Assembly: GCA_017461285.1 (NCBI GenBank)
Contig: JAFTYS010000078.1
Coordinates: 1-39,541, forward strand
Length of the DNA stretch: 39,541 bases
Reading direction: 5' to 3'
Origin: Bacteroidales bacterium
GTDB lineage: Bacteria > Bacteroidota > Bacteroidia > Bacteroidales > UBA932
Shown: in pieces, positions 23,515 to 31,175 of the stretch
How the letters are laid out: each line of letters starts with the position of its first letter
Numbering within the stretch: position 1 is the first letter of the stretch
The notes under the pieces: generated by a model
Database searches by the model: none
Seen by the model: only the letters and a program-made list of their open reading frames with translations
Told to the model about the DNA's origin: nothing
Made by a program: the position numbers and the translations under genes

Positions 23515-24827
23515 AAACGAAAGGAACTCTGAATCCATGGTACTGGATACCGACCCTGTACTTCGCGGAGGGTATCCCGTATTTCATCGTAAACAACATA
23601 TCGGTGATAATGTTCACCAACATGGGCATGTCCAAGGGCCAGATGGCATGGTACACCAGCCTGCTTTACCTCCCGTGGGTCATCAAGCCGCTGTGGAGCC
23701 CTTTCGTCGATATCATAAAGACCAAAAGGTGGTGGATCATGGCGATGCAGGTCATCATGTCCGCTGCTTTTGCCCTTGTGGCATTCACTCTTCCACATCC
23801 GTCTGCCGAAGTGATCGCGGCAGGAGGAACGGATGTGTCGCTCTTTACGGTGACACTTGTGCTGTTCTGGATAACGGCATTCGCTTCCGCCACCCATGAC
23901 ATTGCGGCTGACGGATTCTATATGCATGCCCTTGATACCGGAGACCAGTCCCTCTTTGTCGGAATCAGAAGCACATTCTACAGACTGTCTTCGATCTTCG
24001 GCCAGGGAGTCCTCGTGGTCATCGCCGGTCTGCTTGAAAGAAAGACAGGAGACATACCTCAGGCGTGGTCCGTTACGTTGCTGGCAAGCGCGGTGCTGTT
24101 CGCCACCATTACCTTATGGCATACGTTCAGCCTCCCGAAACCTTCTTCCGACGCCTCCCGTCTTGGTTCGGGAAAGGCTGATGCGAAGCAGGTCATCATG
24201 GAATTCGGCAGGACATTCGTCACTTTCTTCAAGAAGAGGCATGTGTGGATCGCCATGGCCTTCATGCTACTTTACCGCCTTCCTGAAGCCTTCCTGGTCA
24301 AGATGATGAATCCTTTCCTTCTTGACTCTGCTGCAGAAGGTGGACTGGGACTTTCGACCGAGACCGTGGGCGTGGTTTACGGCACGGTTGGAGTCGCTGC
24401 CTTGACCGTCGGCGGCATAGTGGGCGGTATCGCGGCGTCGAAATGGGGACTGAAGAAGGCCTTATGGCCTATGGCCCTGAGTCTTACTCTGCCATGTCTG
24501 TCCTTTGTGTTCCTTGCCGCTTACCAGCCTGAAAATCTGCTTCTGATCAGTTCATGTGTGGCATTGGACCAGTTCGGCTACGGATTCGGATTCACAGCCT
24601 ACATGCTGTATCTCATATACTTTTCGGACGGAGAATTTAAAACGGCACACTATTCGCTGTGTACTGCATTCATGGCACTCAGCATGATGCTTCCGGGAAT
24701 GGTCGCAGGATACCTCCAGGAAGCCATTGGCTATGTATGGTTCTTCGCCTTCGTGATGGTCTGCTGCCTGGTGACCGTGGCGGTTACCTTACTGCTGAAG
24801 GTGGATCCGGAATATGGAAAGAAATAA
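23511..24827 (+). CDS. AmpG-like MFS permease
   Basis: Inner-membrane transporter of the major facilitator superfamily with about 12 hydrophobic segments. The ATG at 23511 overlaps the preceding TGA (ATGA) and gives MKTKGTLNPWYWIPTLYFAEGIPYFIVNNISVIMF, the usual AmpG-type start; an in-frame upstream ATG at 23397 would add 38 non-family residues. The motifs LYLPWVIKPLWSPFVD and ATHDIAADGFYMHAL are typical of AmpG and relatives, which import anhydromuropeptides. The length of 438 fits short AmpG forms. Coupling to the SpoIID fusion gene, with a NamZ gene downstream, supports a muropeptide or amino-sugar substrate. Confidence 0.87.
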   Translation: MKTKGTLNPWYWIPTLYFAEGIPYFIVNNISVIMFTNMGMSKGQMAWYTSLLYLPWVIKPLWSPFVDIIKTKRWWIMAMQVIMSAAFALVAFTLPHPSAEVIAAGGTDVSLFTVTLVLFWITAFASATHDIAADGFYMHALDTGDQSLFVGIRSTFYRLSSIFGQGVLVVIAGLLERKTGDIPQAWSVTLLASAVLFATITLWHTFSLPKPSSDASRLGSGKADAKQVIMEFGRTFVTFFKKRHVWIAMAFMLLYRLPEAFLVKMMNPFLLDSAAEGGLGLSTETVGVVYGTVGVAALTVGGIVGGIAASKWGLKKALWPMALSLTLPCLSFVFLAAYQPENLLLISSCVALDQFGYGFGFTAYMLYLIYFSDGEFKTAHYSLCTAFMALSMMLPGMVAGYLQEAIGYVWFFAFVMVCCLVTVAVTLLLKVDPEYGKK

Positions 24828-24833
24828 TGATTA

Positions 24834-25991
24834 ATGCTTATGAAGAAGATGATGCTTTATGCGGCTGCAGTTGCAGCAATGTGCGGCATGGGTTCATGCG
24901 GCCATAAGGAAGTACCTCCTGCAGAAGGTTCCAGGACAGGCTTTGCCCTTTCGTTTTTCAAGGAAGTCAATAAGCACACAAACTCTGGCGAGAATGTGTT
25001 TGTTTCCCCATACAGCGCCGGAGCGGCACTCTCAATGCTGACCGAAGGAGCGCAGGGACAGACCAAGGTCGAGCTTGACAATGCCCTTAACGGATGTCTT
25101 TTCAGCAATGAGAAGCTCGACGGAGGCGATTCTGTCGTGGTGAAGTCTGCCAATTCAGTATGGCTCGACAGTGATTTCAGTGTACGCAACCACTATGTGA
25201 ACCTTCTTCAGAAGGATTACGATGCATTGGTCGAGACGTTGAGGTTCTCTGACCCTGCAACGGTCGAGGCCATCAACAACTGGTGCGCAGAAAATACTGC
25301 AGGAAAGATCGATGAGATAGTGGACAAACTGACTCCGGGAGATGTGATGGTAATTCTCAATGCATTGTATTTCAATGCTCCGTGGGAAGAGAAGTTTGAT
25401 CCTGCCTATACTTCAAAGGCGGATTTCCGTGGTGTCTCAAAGACTTCCAAGGTAGACATGATGTCCAGGAAAGGACGTTATAACTATGTTGAGTTTCAGG
25501 GCTGTCAGATGATCGAACTTCCTTATCTGGGAAGCAGCTGTTCCATGTTCGTAGTGCTTCCTCCTGAGGGTATGAAGATCGACGGATTCCTGCCTTATGT
25601 AAATGAGAATACATATAAGCAGGCGATGGGAATGATGGCTCCTGCAGAGGTGAAGTTCAAGATGCCTAAGGTGAAGATGGAGACGGAACTCCTTCTCAAT
25701 GACGTGCTTATGGGCATGGGAGTCAGGACTGCATTTACCGGTGCCGCTGATTTCAGAGGCATTTCCGAAAGCGGACCTCTGGCTGTCAGCCAGGTCAAGC
25801 AGAAATGCTATGTGGACATCTCCGAGTCAGGAACCGAGGCTGCGGCTGTAACCAGCGTGATGGTCCGTCTGACATCGGTGCGTCCTGAAATCGACCTCAA
25901 GGTCATGACCGTAGACCGTCCTTATGTATTCTTCATCGCCGACAAGGAGTCTGACAATATCCTCTTTGCCGGAAAGATAGTCAACCTTTAA
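24834..25991 (+). CDS. Serpin-family protease inhibitor lipoprotein
   Basis: Secreted serpin of 385 residues. It begins with a signal ending in GMGSC (Cys22 in the longer form), so it is probably lipidated; the ATG at 24834 or the one two codons later may be used. The serpin fold signatures are clear: NVFVSPYSAGAALSMLTEGAQG, NALYFNAPWEEKFDPAYT, and the C-terminal RPYVFFIADKESDNILFAGKI. The reactive-loop hinge ESGTEAAAVTS (331-341) keeps Gly at P15, Thr at P14, small residues at P12-P10 and Thr at P8, as in inhibitory serpins. Counting places P1-P1' at Thr347-Ser348, with Arg345 close by. The target protease is unknown. It lies 6 bases after the AmpG-like gene. Confidence 0.93.
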   Translation: MLMKKMMLYAAAVAAMCGMGSCGHKEVPPAEGSRTGFALSFFKEVNKHTNSGENVFVSPYSAGAALSMLTEGAQGQTKVELDNALNGCLFSNEKLDGGDSVVVKSANSVWLDSDFSVRNHYVNLLQKDYDALVETLRFSDPATVEAINNWCAENTAGKIDEIVDKLTPGDVMVILNALYFNAPWEEKFDPAYTSKADFRGVSKTSKVDMMSRKGRYNYVEFQGCQMIELPYLGSSCSMFVVLPPEGMKIDGFLPYVNENTYKQAMGMMAPAEVKFKMPKVKMETELLLNDVLMGMGVRTAFTGAADFRGISESGPLAVSQVKQKCYVDISESGTEAAAVTSVMVRLTSVRPEIDLKVMTVDRPYVFFIADKESDNILFAGKIVNL

Positions 25992-26009
25992 AGATACTTC
26001 TGTTCTGAT

Positions 26010-27266
26010 ATGAGAAAACTGTTCATTGTCCTGGCCGTTATGGCCGGATTGGCATGTGTGGATTTCGCATCGGCACGCACGGTGGTGAAGCCCGGCATCG
26101 AGGTGCTTCGCGATGGCGGCTTCAAGGAACTGCAGGGAAAGCGTGTGGGCCTTGTGACAAACCCAAGCGGCGTGGACCGCTACCTCAGGTCTACGATAGA
26201 TATTCTGTACAATGCTCCCGGTGTGGAGCTGGTGGCCCTGTATGGCCCGGAACATGGCGTAAGGGGAGATGTATATGCAGGCGGCAAGGTCGCGGACACA
26301 AGGGATGAGGCTACCGGTCTTCCTGTCTACTCTCTGTATGGAGCAACTCGAAGGCCGACTCCGGAGATGCTTGAAGGAATCGATGTGATGGTCTATGACA
26401 TACAGGATGTCGGCGCCCGTTCATATACATTCATCAGTACATTGGGCCTTGTGATGGAAGCCTGTGCTCCGAAAGGAATAGAAGTGGTTGTTCTGGACCG
26501 TCCCAACCCTCTGGGCGGTAACAAGATAGAAGGATGTTACGTGGAGCAGCCGTTCAATTCATTCGTCAGTCAGTACAGGATCCCATATGTCTATGGACTG
26601 ACGGTTGGAGAACTTGCCATCATGATCAATGAAGAGGGACTGAACAGAGGTCAGCTGGGAAATCAGGAGCCAGTCAGGTGCAAGCTGACTGTCGTTCCGA
26701 TGGAAGGATGGGAGCGCGATATGCTGTATGAAGACACAGGTCTTCCGTGGGTGCTGCCTTCACCGAATATTCCTTTCAAGGAAACTCCTCTCTATTATGC
26801 AGCAGCCGGCATATGCGGCGAACTTTACGGATTCATGGACATAGGCATAGGATATACCCTTCCTTTCCAGCTTTTCGGAGCCACATGGCTGGATCCGGAA
26901 AAACTGAAGGCGCGTCTGGATAGCTACGGACTTCCGGGAGTATCGTTCCGCACTATATGGTACAAACCGATTGCCGGCAGCCGCAAGGGAGAACTCGTAA
27001 AGGGACTTCAGTACTTCTTCACAGACTATGAAAAGGCACGCGTGACCGAGACGCAGTTCTATGTCATGCAGGCGGTTGCGGAGCTGTATCCGGACAAGAA
27101 GGCCTTCGAGATCATCAGCGGCTATGGACTGTTCGACAAAGTCTGTGGCACGGATTATGTGAGGAAGGAATTCAGCAAGAGGTACAAAGTGGCGGATATC
27201 AGGAACTATTGGCGCAAGGATGAGGCCGCGTTCCGCGAAATGTCACAGAAATACCACATCTATTAA
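26010..27266 (+). CDS. namZ: Exo-beta-N-acetylmuramidase NamZ-like (DUF1343, GH171)
   Basis: Member of DUF1343, whose characterised members (NamZ) release MurNAc from the non-reducing end of peptidoglycan fragments. A signal peptide (MRKLFIVLAVMAGLACVDFASA) would place it in the periplasm or outside. The family landmarks are present: GKRVGLVTNPSGV, LYGPEHGVRGD (Glu81-His82), DIQDVGARSYTFISTL, VLDRPNPLGG, LPWVLPSPNIP and the C-terminal domain with GKDYVRKEF-like text (GTDYVRKEFSKRY). The length of 418 is normal. It lies 18 bases after the serpin gene and 17 before the DUF6515 gene. Together with the AmpG-like permease it supports a MurNAc or muropeptide salvage role for the cluster. Confidence 0.9.
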   Translation: MRKLFIVLAVMAGLACVDFASARTVVKPGIEVLRDGGFKELQGKRVGLVTNPSGVDRYLRSTIDILYNAPGVELVALYGPEHGVRGDVYAGGKVADTRDEATGLPVYSLYGATRRPTPEMLEGIDVMVYDIQDVGARSYTFISTLGLVMEACAPKGIEVVVLDRPNPLGGNKIEGCYVEQPFNSFVSQYRIPYVYGLTVGELAIMINEEGLNRGQLGNQEPVRCKLTVVPMEGWERDMLYEDTGLPWVLPSPNIPFKETPLYYAAAGICGELYGFMDIGIGYTLPFQLFGATWLDPEKLKARLDSYGLPGVSFRTIWYKPIAGSRKGELVKGLQYFFTDYEKARVTETQFYVMQAVAELYPDKKAFEIISGYGLFDKVCGTDYVRKEFSKRYKVADIRNYWRKDEAAFREMSQKYHIY

Positions 27267-27283
27267 CTTAAAACTTTCATATC

Positions 27284-28414
27284 ATGGGATCAATCAGAAC
27301 AACAATCGCTACAATGCTTGCAGCGCTCGCATTGGCTGCGTCCGCACCTGATGCTGACGCTCAGGCGCGAAGGTCCTCAGACGTGAATAATTCAAGAAGA
27401 TCTTCACAGGCGACCAAGTCGGATGACAACAGAAAATCTTCAGTCAGCAGGCCTAGCACTACTGTCACGACCCCGTCGAAAAAGGGTGCGACGCCTTCAA
27501 TAATCCCTGGCATAAAGCTGGTCGGCAACGATAAAGATGATTCCAAGCCAGGTTTGAAGCCAGATTCTGACAAGCCTGTCCAGATAACCCGTCCGGCGCC
27601 TCGCAAGCCGCAGGGAAACAGTCAGGCAGACAGGCCGGGCGTCCGTCCGGATGCAAGGCCGGATAGACCTGACGTGAACCCGGGCAAGCCGGCGGTAAAA
27701 CCGGATAGGCCTGACGTGAATCCGGGCAAGCCGGCGGTAAAACCGGATAGGCCTGACGTAAAACCCGGCAAACCGAACGTGAAGCCAGGTAAACCGGGCA
27801 AAGGCTATGGATATAATCCTGAACCTCCTAGGGTACATCCTCGCGACAGGGACTTCATGCGTTGGGACAAGCCGTCATACTGGTGGTCCTACGATGACCA
27901 CTATTATGGCCACAAGGTAAGGATGCTTCCTTCACGTGCCCGCAAGCATGTGTATCACGGAGTGACATACTACTGCTATAACGACATATGGTACCGTCCT
28001 TACGGCGGACATTATGTAGTGTGCAGACCTCCGTACGGACTTTCTGTCGCTGCTGAAATAATCTCCGACCTTGCATGGGCGGCAGTCAGGGTGTCATACT
28101 ACAGTGCTATGGCAAACGCCTACAGCCAGAATGCCTATGCCCTTGCAAACAGATTGAACCTCAGACAGAATTATGCTTCTGCAGATTCAGACTACTTCTA
28201 CCAGGACGGAGTCTTCTATGCAAAGGATGCCAGAGGCGAGTACAGGATCATCCTTCCTCCGGCAGGTGCTCTGGTTGAGTATCTCCCGGATGATTTCGAC
28301 CTGATCACTCTAAGTGACGGCAATGAATACTATAAGGTAGATGACACCATCTACAAGCTGACGATTGTAGACGGCAAGCCTTATTTCGAAGTAGCGGGCC
28401 AGATGTACGACTAG
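27284..28414 (+). CDS. DUF6515-like exported protein with Pro/Lys/Asp-rich repeats
   Basis: Exported protein of 376 residues with a signal peptide ending near ADAQA. Residues about 23-115 are polar, Ser/Arg- and Lys/Pro-rich. Residues about 126-170 contain three copies of a 14-residue repeat, DRPDVNPGKPAVKP and variants. The C-terminal half is a folded domain rich in Tyr and Trp (PSYWWSYDDHYYGHKVRMLP, GVTYYCYNDIWYRPYGGHYVVCRPPYG), then YFYQDGVFY and LPDDFDLITLSDGNEYYKV, which fits DUF6515. The basic Pro-rich section could bind the wall or another polyanion; that is inference. The stop codon shares CTAG with the convergent deacetylase gene. Probably the last gene of the NamZ cluster. Confidence 0.8.
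   Translation: MGSIRTTIATMLAALALAASAPDADAQARRSSDVNNSRRSSQATKSDDNRKSSVSRPSTTVTTPSKKGATPSIIPGIKLVGNDKDDSKPGLKPDSDKPVQITRPAPRKPQGNSQADRPGVRPDARPDRPDVNPGKPAVKPDRPDVNPGKPAVKPDRPDVKPGKPNVKPGKPGKGYGYNPEPPRVHPRDRDFMRWDKPSYWWSYDDHYYGHKVRMLPSRARKHVYHGVTYYCYNDIWYRPYGGHYVVCRPPYGLSVAAEIISDLAWAAVRVSYYSAMANAYSQNAYALANRLNLRQNYASADSDYFYQDGVFYAKDARGEYRIILPPAGALVEYLPDDFDLITLSDGNEYYKVDDTIYKLTIVDGKPYFEVAGQMYD
27659..27784 (+). repeat. Three tandem 42-bp coding repeats
   Basis: Units start at 27659, 27701 and 27743 (each beginning CCGGATA). The first two are almost identical and the third diverges in its second half. Each encodes one 14-residue DRPDVNPGKPAVKP-type unit of the DUF6515-like protein. The number of units is likely to vary between strains by slippage. 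Confidence 0.9.
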
Positions 28415-29358
28415 CGTATAATCACGGCTCCGCCGAAAGGAGAGAATGATACGAACGCCTTACCGTCGCGGTAAACGGTCTCAAGAGACACCCCGTCCTG
28501 CTGGGCCTTCACCTTCTTTCCTCCGGTATTCACCTCCAGAGTTAGATCGGTCTCATAAAGACCCTTATCAAGATTTGTTGCAGGAACGACAGTGATTTCA
28601 TTACCGTTTTTTGAAATCTCCACTGTCGTTCCTTTTGCTGCTGCAACATATGCAGCAACATCGCGGAACGTTCCTACCCATATGCGGCTTTCAAGTGACT
28701 TGAGGTAGTCAAGGAAGTCAGTGAATTCAGACGGATTCTCATAGCAGTCGTATCCGTAGTTTATGCCGTGGGTCATGCCGGCGATCCATGAGCCGGCGGC
28801 GAGAGCGTCTTCCACCTGCTTCTGGAGATATTCCTTCGGCGAGTGCTGGCCTCCGAGCCAGAATTCCTTCAGGCGCGCTCCTACGCGGCCTTTCATCGCT
28901 TCTGCGAGGACGGTCTCATTGTATGCGTTATACGGGAAGCAGAAAGTCGTCGAAGGTTTGCCGATGTTTGCCAGAATGGCCTCGTCATTCTTTCTGATCT
29001 GTTCCTTCAGTTCGTCTTCCGGCAGGGTGGTCATGTTCGGATGGCTCCAGCTGTGGTTCGACATTTCGTGCCCTTTGTCTGACATTTCCTTTGCCTCAGC
29101 CCATGTGAAATGGGTCGTGTCATGCTGGGGCTCAGCCGGCATCCATGCTCCGCACATCCAGAATGTTCCTCTGAATCCTCGTTTCTCCAGTTCTGGTGCC
29201 ACAAAGGTATAATGCTCCTTCATAGAGTCATCGAATGTGAGGCTTACGGCACATTCCTTACCGTCCTTGTACGGGGCTACCTTGATGTCTTCGGTAGAAA
29301 GGTCTGCAGTGCATCCTATTGCAACAGCCATGGATGTAATCATGATCATTCGCTTCAT
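28411..29358 (-). CDS. Polysaccharide deacetylase (NodB-like) lipoprotein
   Basis: Carbohydrate esterase family 4-like protein of 315 residues. The signal ends in AIGC (Cys16), suggesting lipidation. NodB motif 1 is TFDD (41-44, catalytic base and metal Asp), motif 2 is HSWSH (102-106, metal His pair), and motif 3 is FCFPYNAYN (about 139-147). The C-terminal 90 residues form a separate beta-rich domain (GTTVEISKNGNEITVVPATN...). It probably removes acetyl groups from an envelope or dietary polysaccharide. It starts 9 bases after murI on the same strand, so it is likely the third gene of an aldo/keto reductase-murI operon. It ends tail-to-tail with the DUF6515 gene with no terminator between them. 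Confidence 0.9.
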   Translation of the reverse strand: MKRMIMITSMAVAIGCTADLSTEDIKVAPYKDGKECAVSLTFDDSMKEHYTFVAPELEKRGFRGTFWMCGAWMPAEPQHDTTHFTWAEAKEMSDKGHEMSNHSWSHPNMTTLPEDELKEQIRKNDEAILANIGKPSTTFCFPYNAYNETVLAEAMKGRVGARLKEFWLGGQHSPKEYLQKQVEDALAAGSWIAGMTHGINYGYDCYENPSEFTDFLDYLKSLESRIWVGTFRDVAAYVAAAKGTTVEISKNGNEITVVPATNLDKGLYETDLTLEVNTGGKKVKAQQDGVSLETVYRDGKAFVSFSPFGGAVIIR

Positions 29359-29367
29359 AATGTAGTG

Positions 29368-30105
29368 TTATATAGTCTTATATAGTTTTTCTAAGGTGGA
29401 GATGTCACCGGAAGAATGAAGGGACATGCTGAACCCGTCCTTATGGATCAGGCCCTTCTCCTTCATGACTTCTTCCAGATGCCTTGCCACGGCAGGGGCA
29501 GGGTCGATGATTATGACGGAATCTCCGGCAATCTTCTGTATTGTATCTGAAAGGAACGGGTAATGTGTGCATCCGAGGACAATTGTGTCGGCGCCGGCAT
29601 CAAGAAGAGGTCTCAGGCTTCTTTCTACAACAGTCTCAGCTGCTTCTCCGTTGATTTTTCCGCTTTCGACAAGTTCCACGAAGCCTTGTCCGATATGTTC
29701 CTCGATCCTTACGTTCTGTGCCCATTTGGCACGGGTGTCTATGTATTTTGTGGCCTTCAGGGTTCCGGCTGTCGCAAGGACTCCTACTACTCCGCTGCGT
29801 GTGGCTTGTGCAGCCGGCTTTACGGCCGGCTCCATCCCGATGAACGGAACGTCAAACTCTTCGCGGAGGGTGCTGATTGCGGCTGCGGTGGCAGTATTGC
29901 ATGCGACCACGATTATTTCCGCACCCTGTCCGATCAGCCAGGATGTTATTTCCCTGGCCCTGCCGATTATGTATTCGCGGGACTTCTCCCCGTACGGGCA
30001 GTGGGCGCTGTCCGACCAGTAGATGTACTTCTCGTCAGGAAGGATCTTGAGTATTTCCCTGAAGACGGAGAGACCTCCGACCCCTGAGTCGAATATACCT
30101 ATCAT
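29368..30105 (-). CDS. murI: Glutamate racemase
   Basis: Cytosolic cofactor-independent racemase that supplies D-glutamate for peptidoglycan. The N-terminus MIGIFDSGVGGLSVFREI contains the Asp6-Ser7 site. The two catalytic cysteines are in VACNTATAAAIS (Cys69) and LGCTHYPFL (Cys179). The 245-residue length is at the short end of the family but nothing appears missing. Its start overlaps the stop of the aldo/keto reductase gene by 4 bases, and the deacetylase gene follows after 9 bases, so all three are co-transcribed on the minus strand. Confidence 0.96.
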   Translation of the reverse strand: MIGIFDSGVGGLSVFREILKILPDEKYIYWSDSAHCPYGEKSREYIIGRAREITSWLIGQGAEIIVVACNTATAAAISTLREEFDVPFIGMEPAVKPAAQATRSGVVGVLATAGTLKATKYIDTRAKWAQNVRIEEHIGQGFVELVESGKINGEAAETVVERSLRPLLDAGADTIVLGCTHYPFLSDTIQKIAGDSVIIIDPAPAVARHLEEVMKEKGLIHKDGFSMSLHSSGDISTLEKLYKTI

Positions 30106-31106
30106 ATTCCGACGATTTCATTAATCAGGTCGAGCTCTTCCCTGGTGAATGCGGTGTTTCTTACTGCATTCAGATTATCGTCTATCTGGGCGGTGCTGCT
30201 TGCTCCTATGATGACCGAAGTCACGAGATCGTCCTTAAGGTTCCATGCAAGTGCCATCTGCGCGAGGCTCTGGCCTCTTGAGGCTGCGATATCATTCAGC
30301 CTGCGCAGCTTCTGAACGAATTCAGGAGTAAGAATCTCCTTGTCCAGCGATGCGTTTCTCGCTGCCCTCGAATCTGTCGGTATGCCGTCAAGATACCTTC
30401 CTGTCAGAAGCCCCTGGGCGAGAGGGGAGAATGATATGAATCCCGAACCCTTTTCCTTTGCCTTGGCAAGGATGCCTCCGGTCTCCGGCTCGCGGTTGAG
30501 GATGTTGTACTTGCCTTGATAGAGGAGGCAAGGGACATCCCGCGATGCCAGATAGTCATATGCATGGTCCAGTATCTCGCATGGATAGTTGGATATTCCG
30601 ACATACAGTGCCTTTCCGCTTCGTACGATATCCACGAGCGCCTGGAGGGTTTCATCGACAGGGGTCACCGGGTCGAACCTGTGGGTATAGAAAATGTCGA
30701 CATAATCCAGGTTCATCCGCTTCAGACTCTGGTCGAGGCTGCTGAACAGATATTTCCTCGATCCGAAGTTTCCATATGGTCCCGGCCACATGTCGTAGCC
30801 TGCCTTTGTCGAGATGAACATCTCGTCCCTGTATGGTCTCATGTCGCTTTTCATGACCTGTCCGAATGTTGCTTCCGCGCTTCCGTATGACGGGCCGTAG
30901 TTGTTTGCCAGATCGAAATGGCATATTCCCTTATCGAAGGCATGAAGGATCATCTCCCTGCTTCGTGAAAGAGGTGCCTGGTCTCCGAAATTGTGCCATA
31001 GCCCGAGAGAAACTTCCGGGAGGAGGATGCCGCTTTTGCCGCATCTGCGGTACTTCATTCCGCAGTCATAGCGGTCTTCTGATGCTGAATACACTGAATT
31101 GATCAT
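30102..31106 (-). CDS. Aldo/keto reductase (YghZ/Kv-beta-like)
   Basis: NADPH-dependent reductase with the complete AKR tetrad: Asp65 (CHFDLANNYG), Tyr70, Lys101 (ISTKAGYDMWPGPYG) and His142 (YTHRFDP). The YDMWPGPYG segment and the stretch GISNYPCEIL fit the YghZ/AKR14 group, known for L-glyceraldehyde 3-phosphate and methylglyoxal reduction. The 334-residue call uses the first ATG; a second ATG at residue 17 (MKYRRCGKSG) matches the usual family start and may be the real one. It is the first gene of the minus-strand operon with murI and is divergent from asnA. Confidence 0.93.
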   Translation of the reverse strand: MINSVYSASEDRYDCGMKYRRCGKSGILLPEVSLGLWHNFGDQAPLSRSREMILHAFDKGICHFDLANNYGPSYGSAEATFGQVMKSDMRPYRDEMFISTKAGYDMWPGPYGNFGSRKYLFSSLDQSLKRMNLDYVDIFYTHRFDPVTPVDETLQALVDIVRSGKALYVGISNYPCEILDHAYDYLASRDVPCLLYQGKYNILNREPETGGILAKAKEKGSGFISFSPLAQGLLTGRYLDGIPTDSRAARNASLDKEILTPEFVQKLRRLNDIAASRGQSLAQMALAWNLKDDLVTSVIIGASSTAQIDDNLNAVRNTAFTREELDLINEIVGI

Positions 31107-31127
31107 GAAATTTAAGTTTGATTCCTA

Positions 31128-31135
31128 CAAATATA
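31128..31135 (-). promoter_or_regulatory. -7 box for the aldo/keto reductase-murI operon
   Basis: Minus-strand TATATTTG, a perfect TAnnTTTG match, 21 bases before the first ATG of the reductase gene. It lies only 11 bases from the divergent asnA -7 box. Confidence 0.65.
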
Positions 31136-31146
31136 CTTATTTTATC

Positions 31147-31154
31147 TAATTTTG
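31147..31154 (+). promoter_or_regulatory. -7 box for asnA
   Basis: TAATTTTG, a perfect TAnnTTTG match, 21 bases before the asnA ATG at 31176. A TTTG at 31117-31120 is present but at an unusually long distance. Confidence 0.65.
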
Positions 31155-31175
31155 TAATGTTTAAACTACGTGAAT

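Noticed and set aside
27659..27784. CRISPR-like tandem repeat
   Set aside because: Repeats are contiguous, without unique spacers, and in frame within a Lys/Pro-rich protein section.
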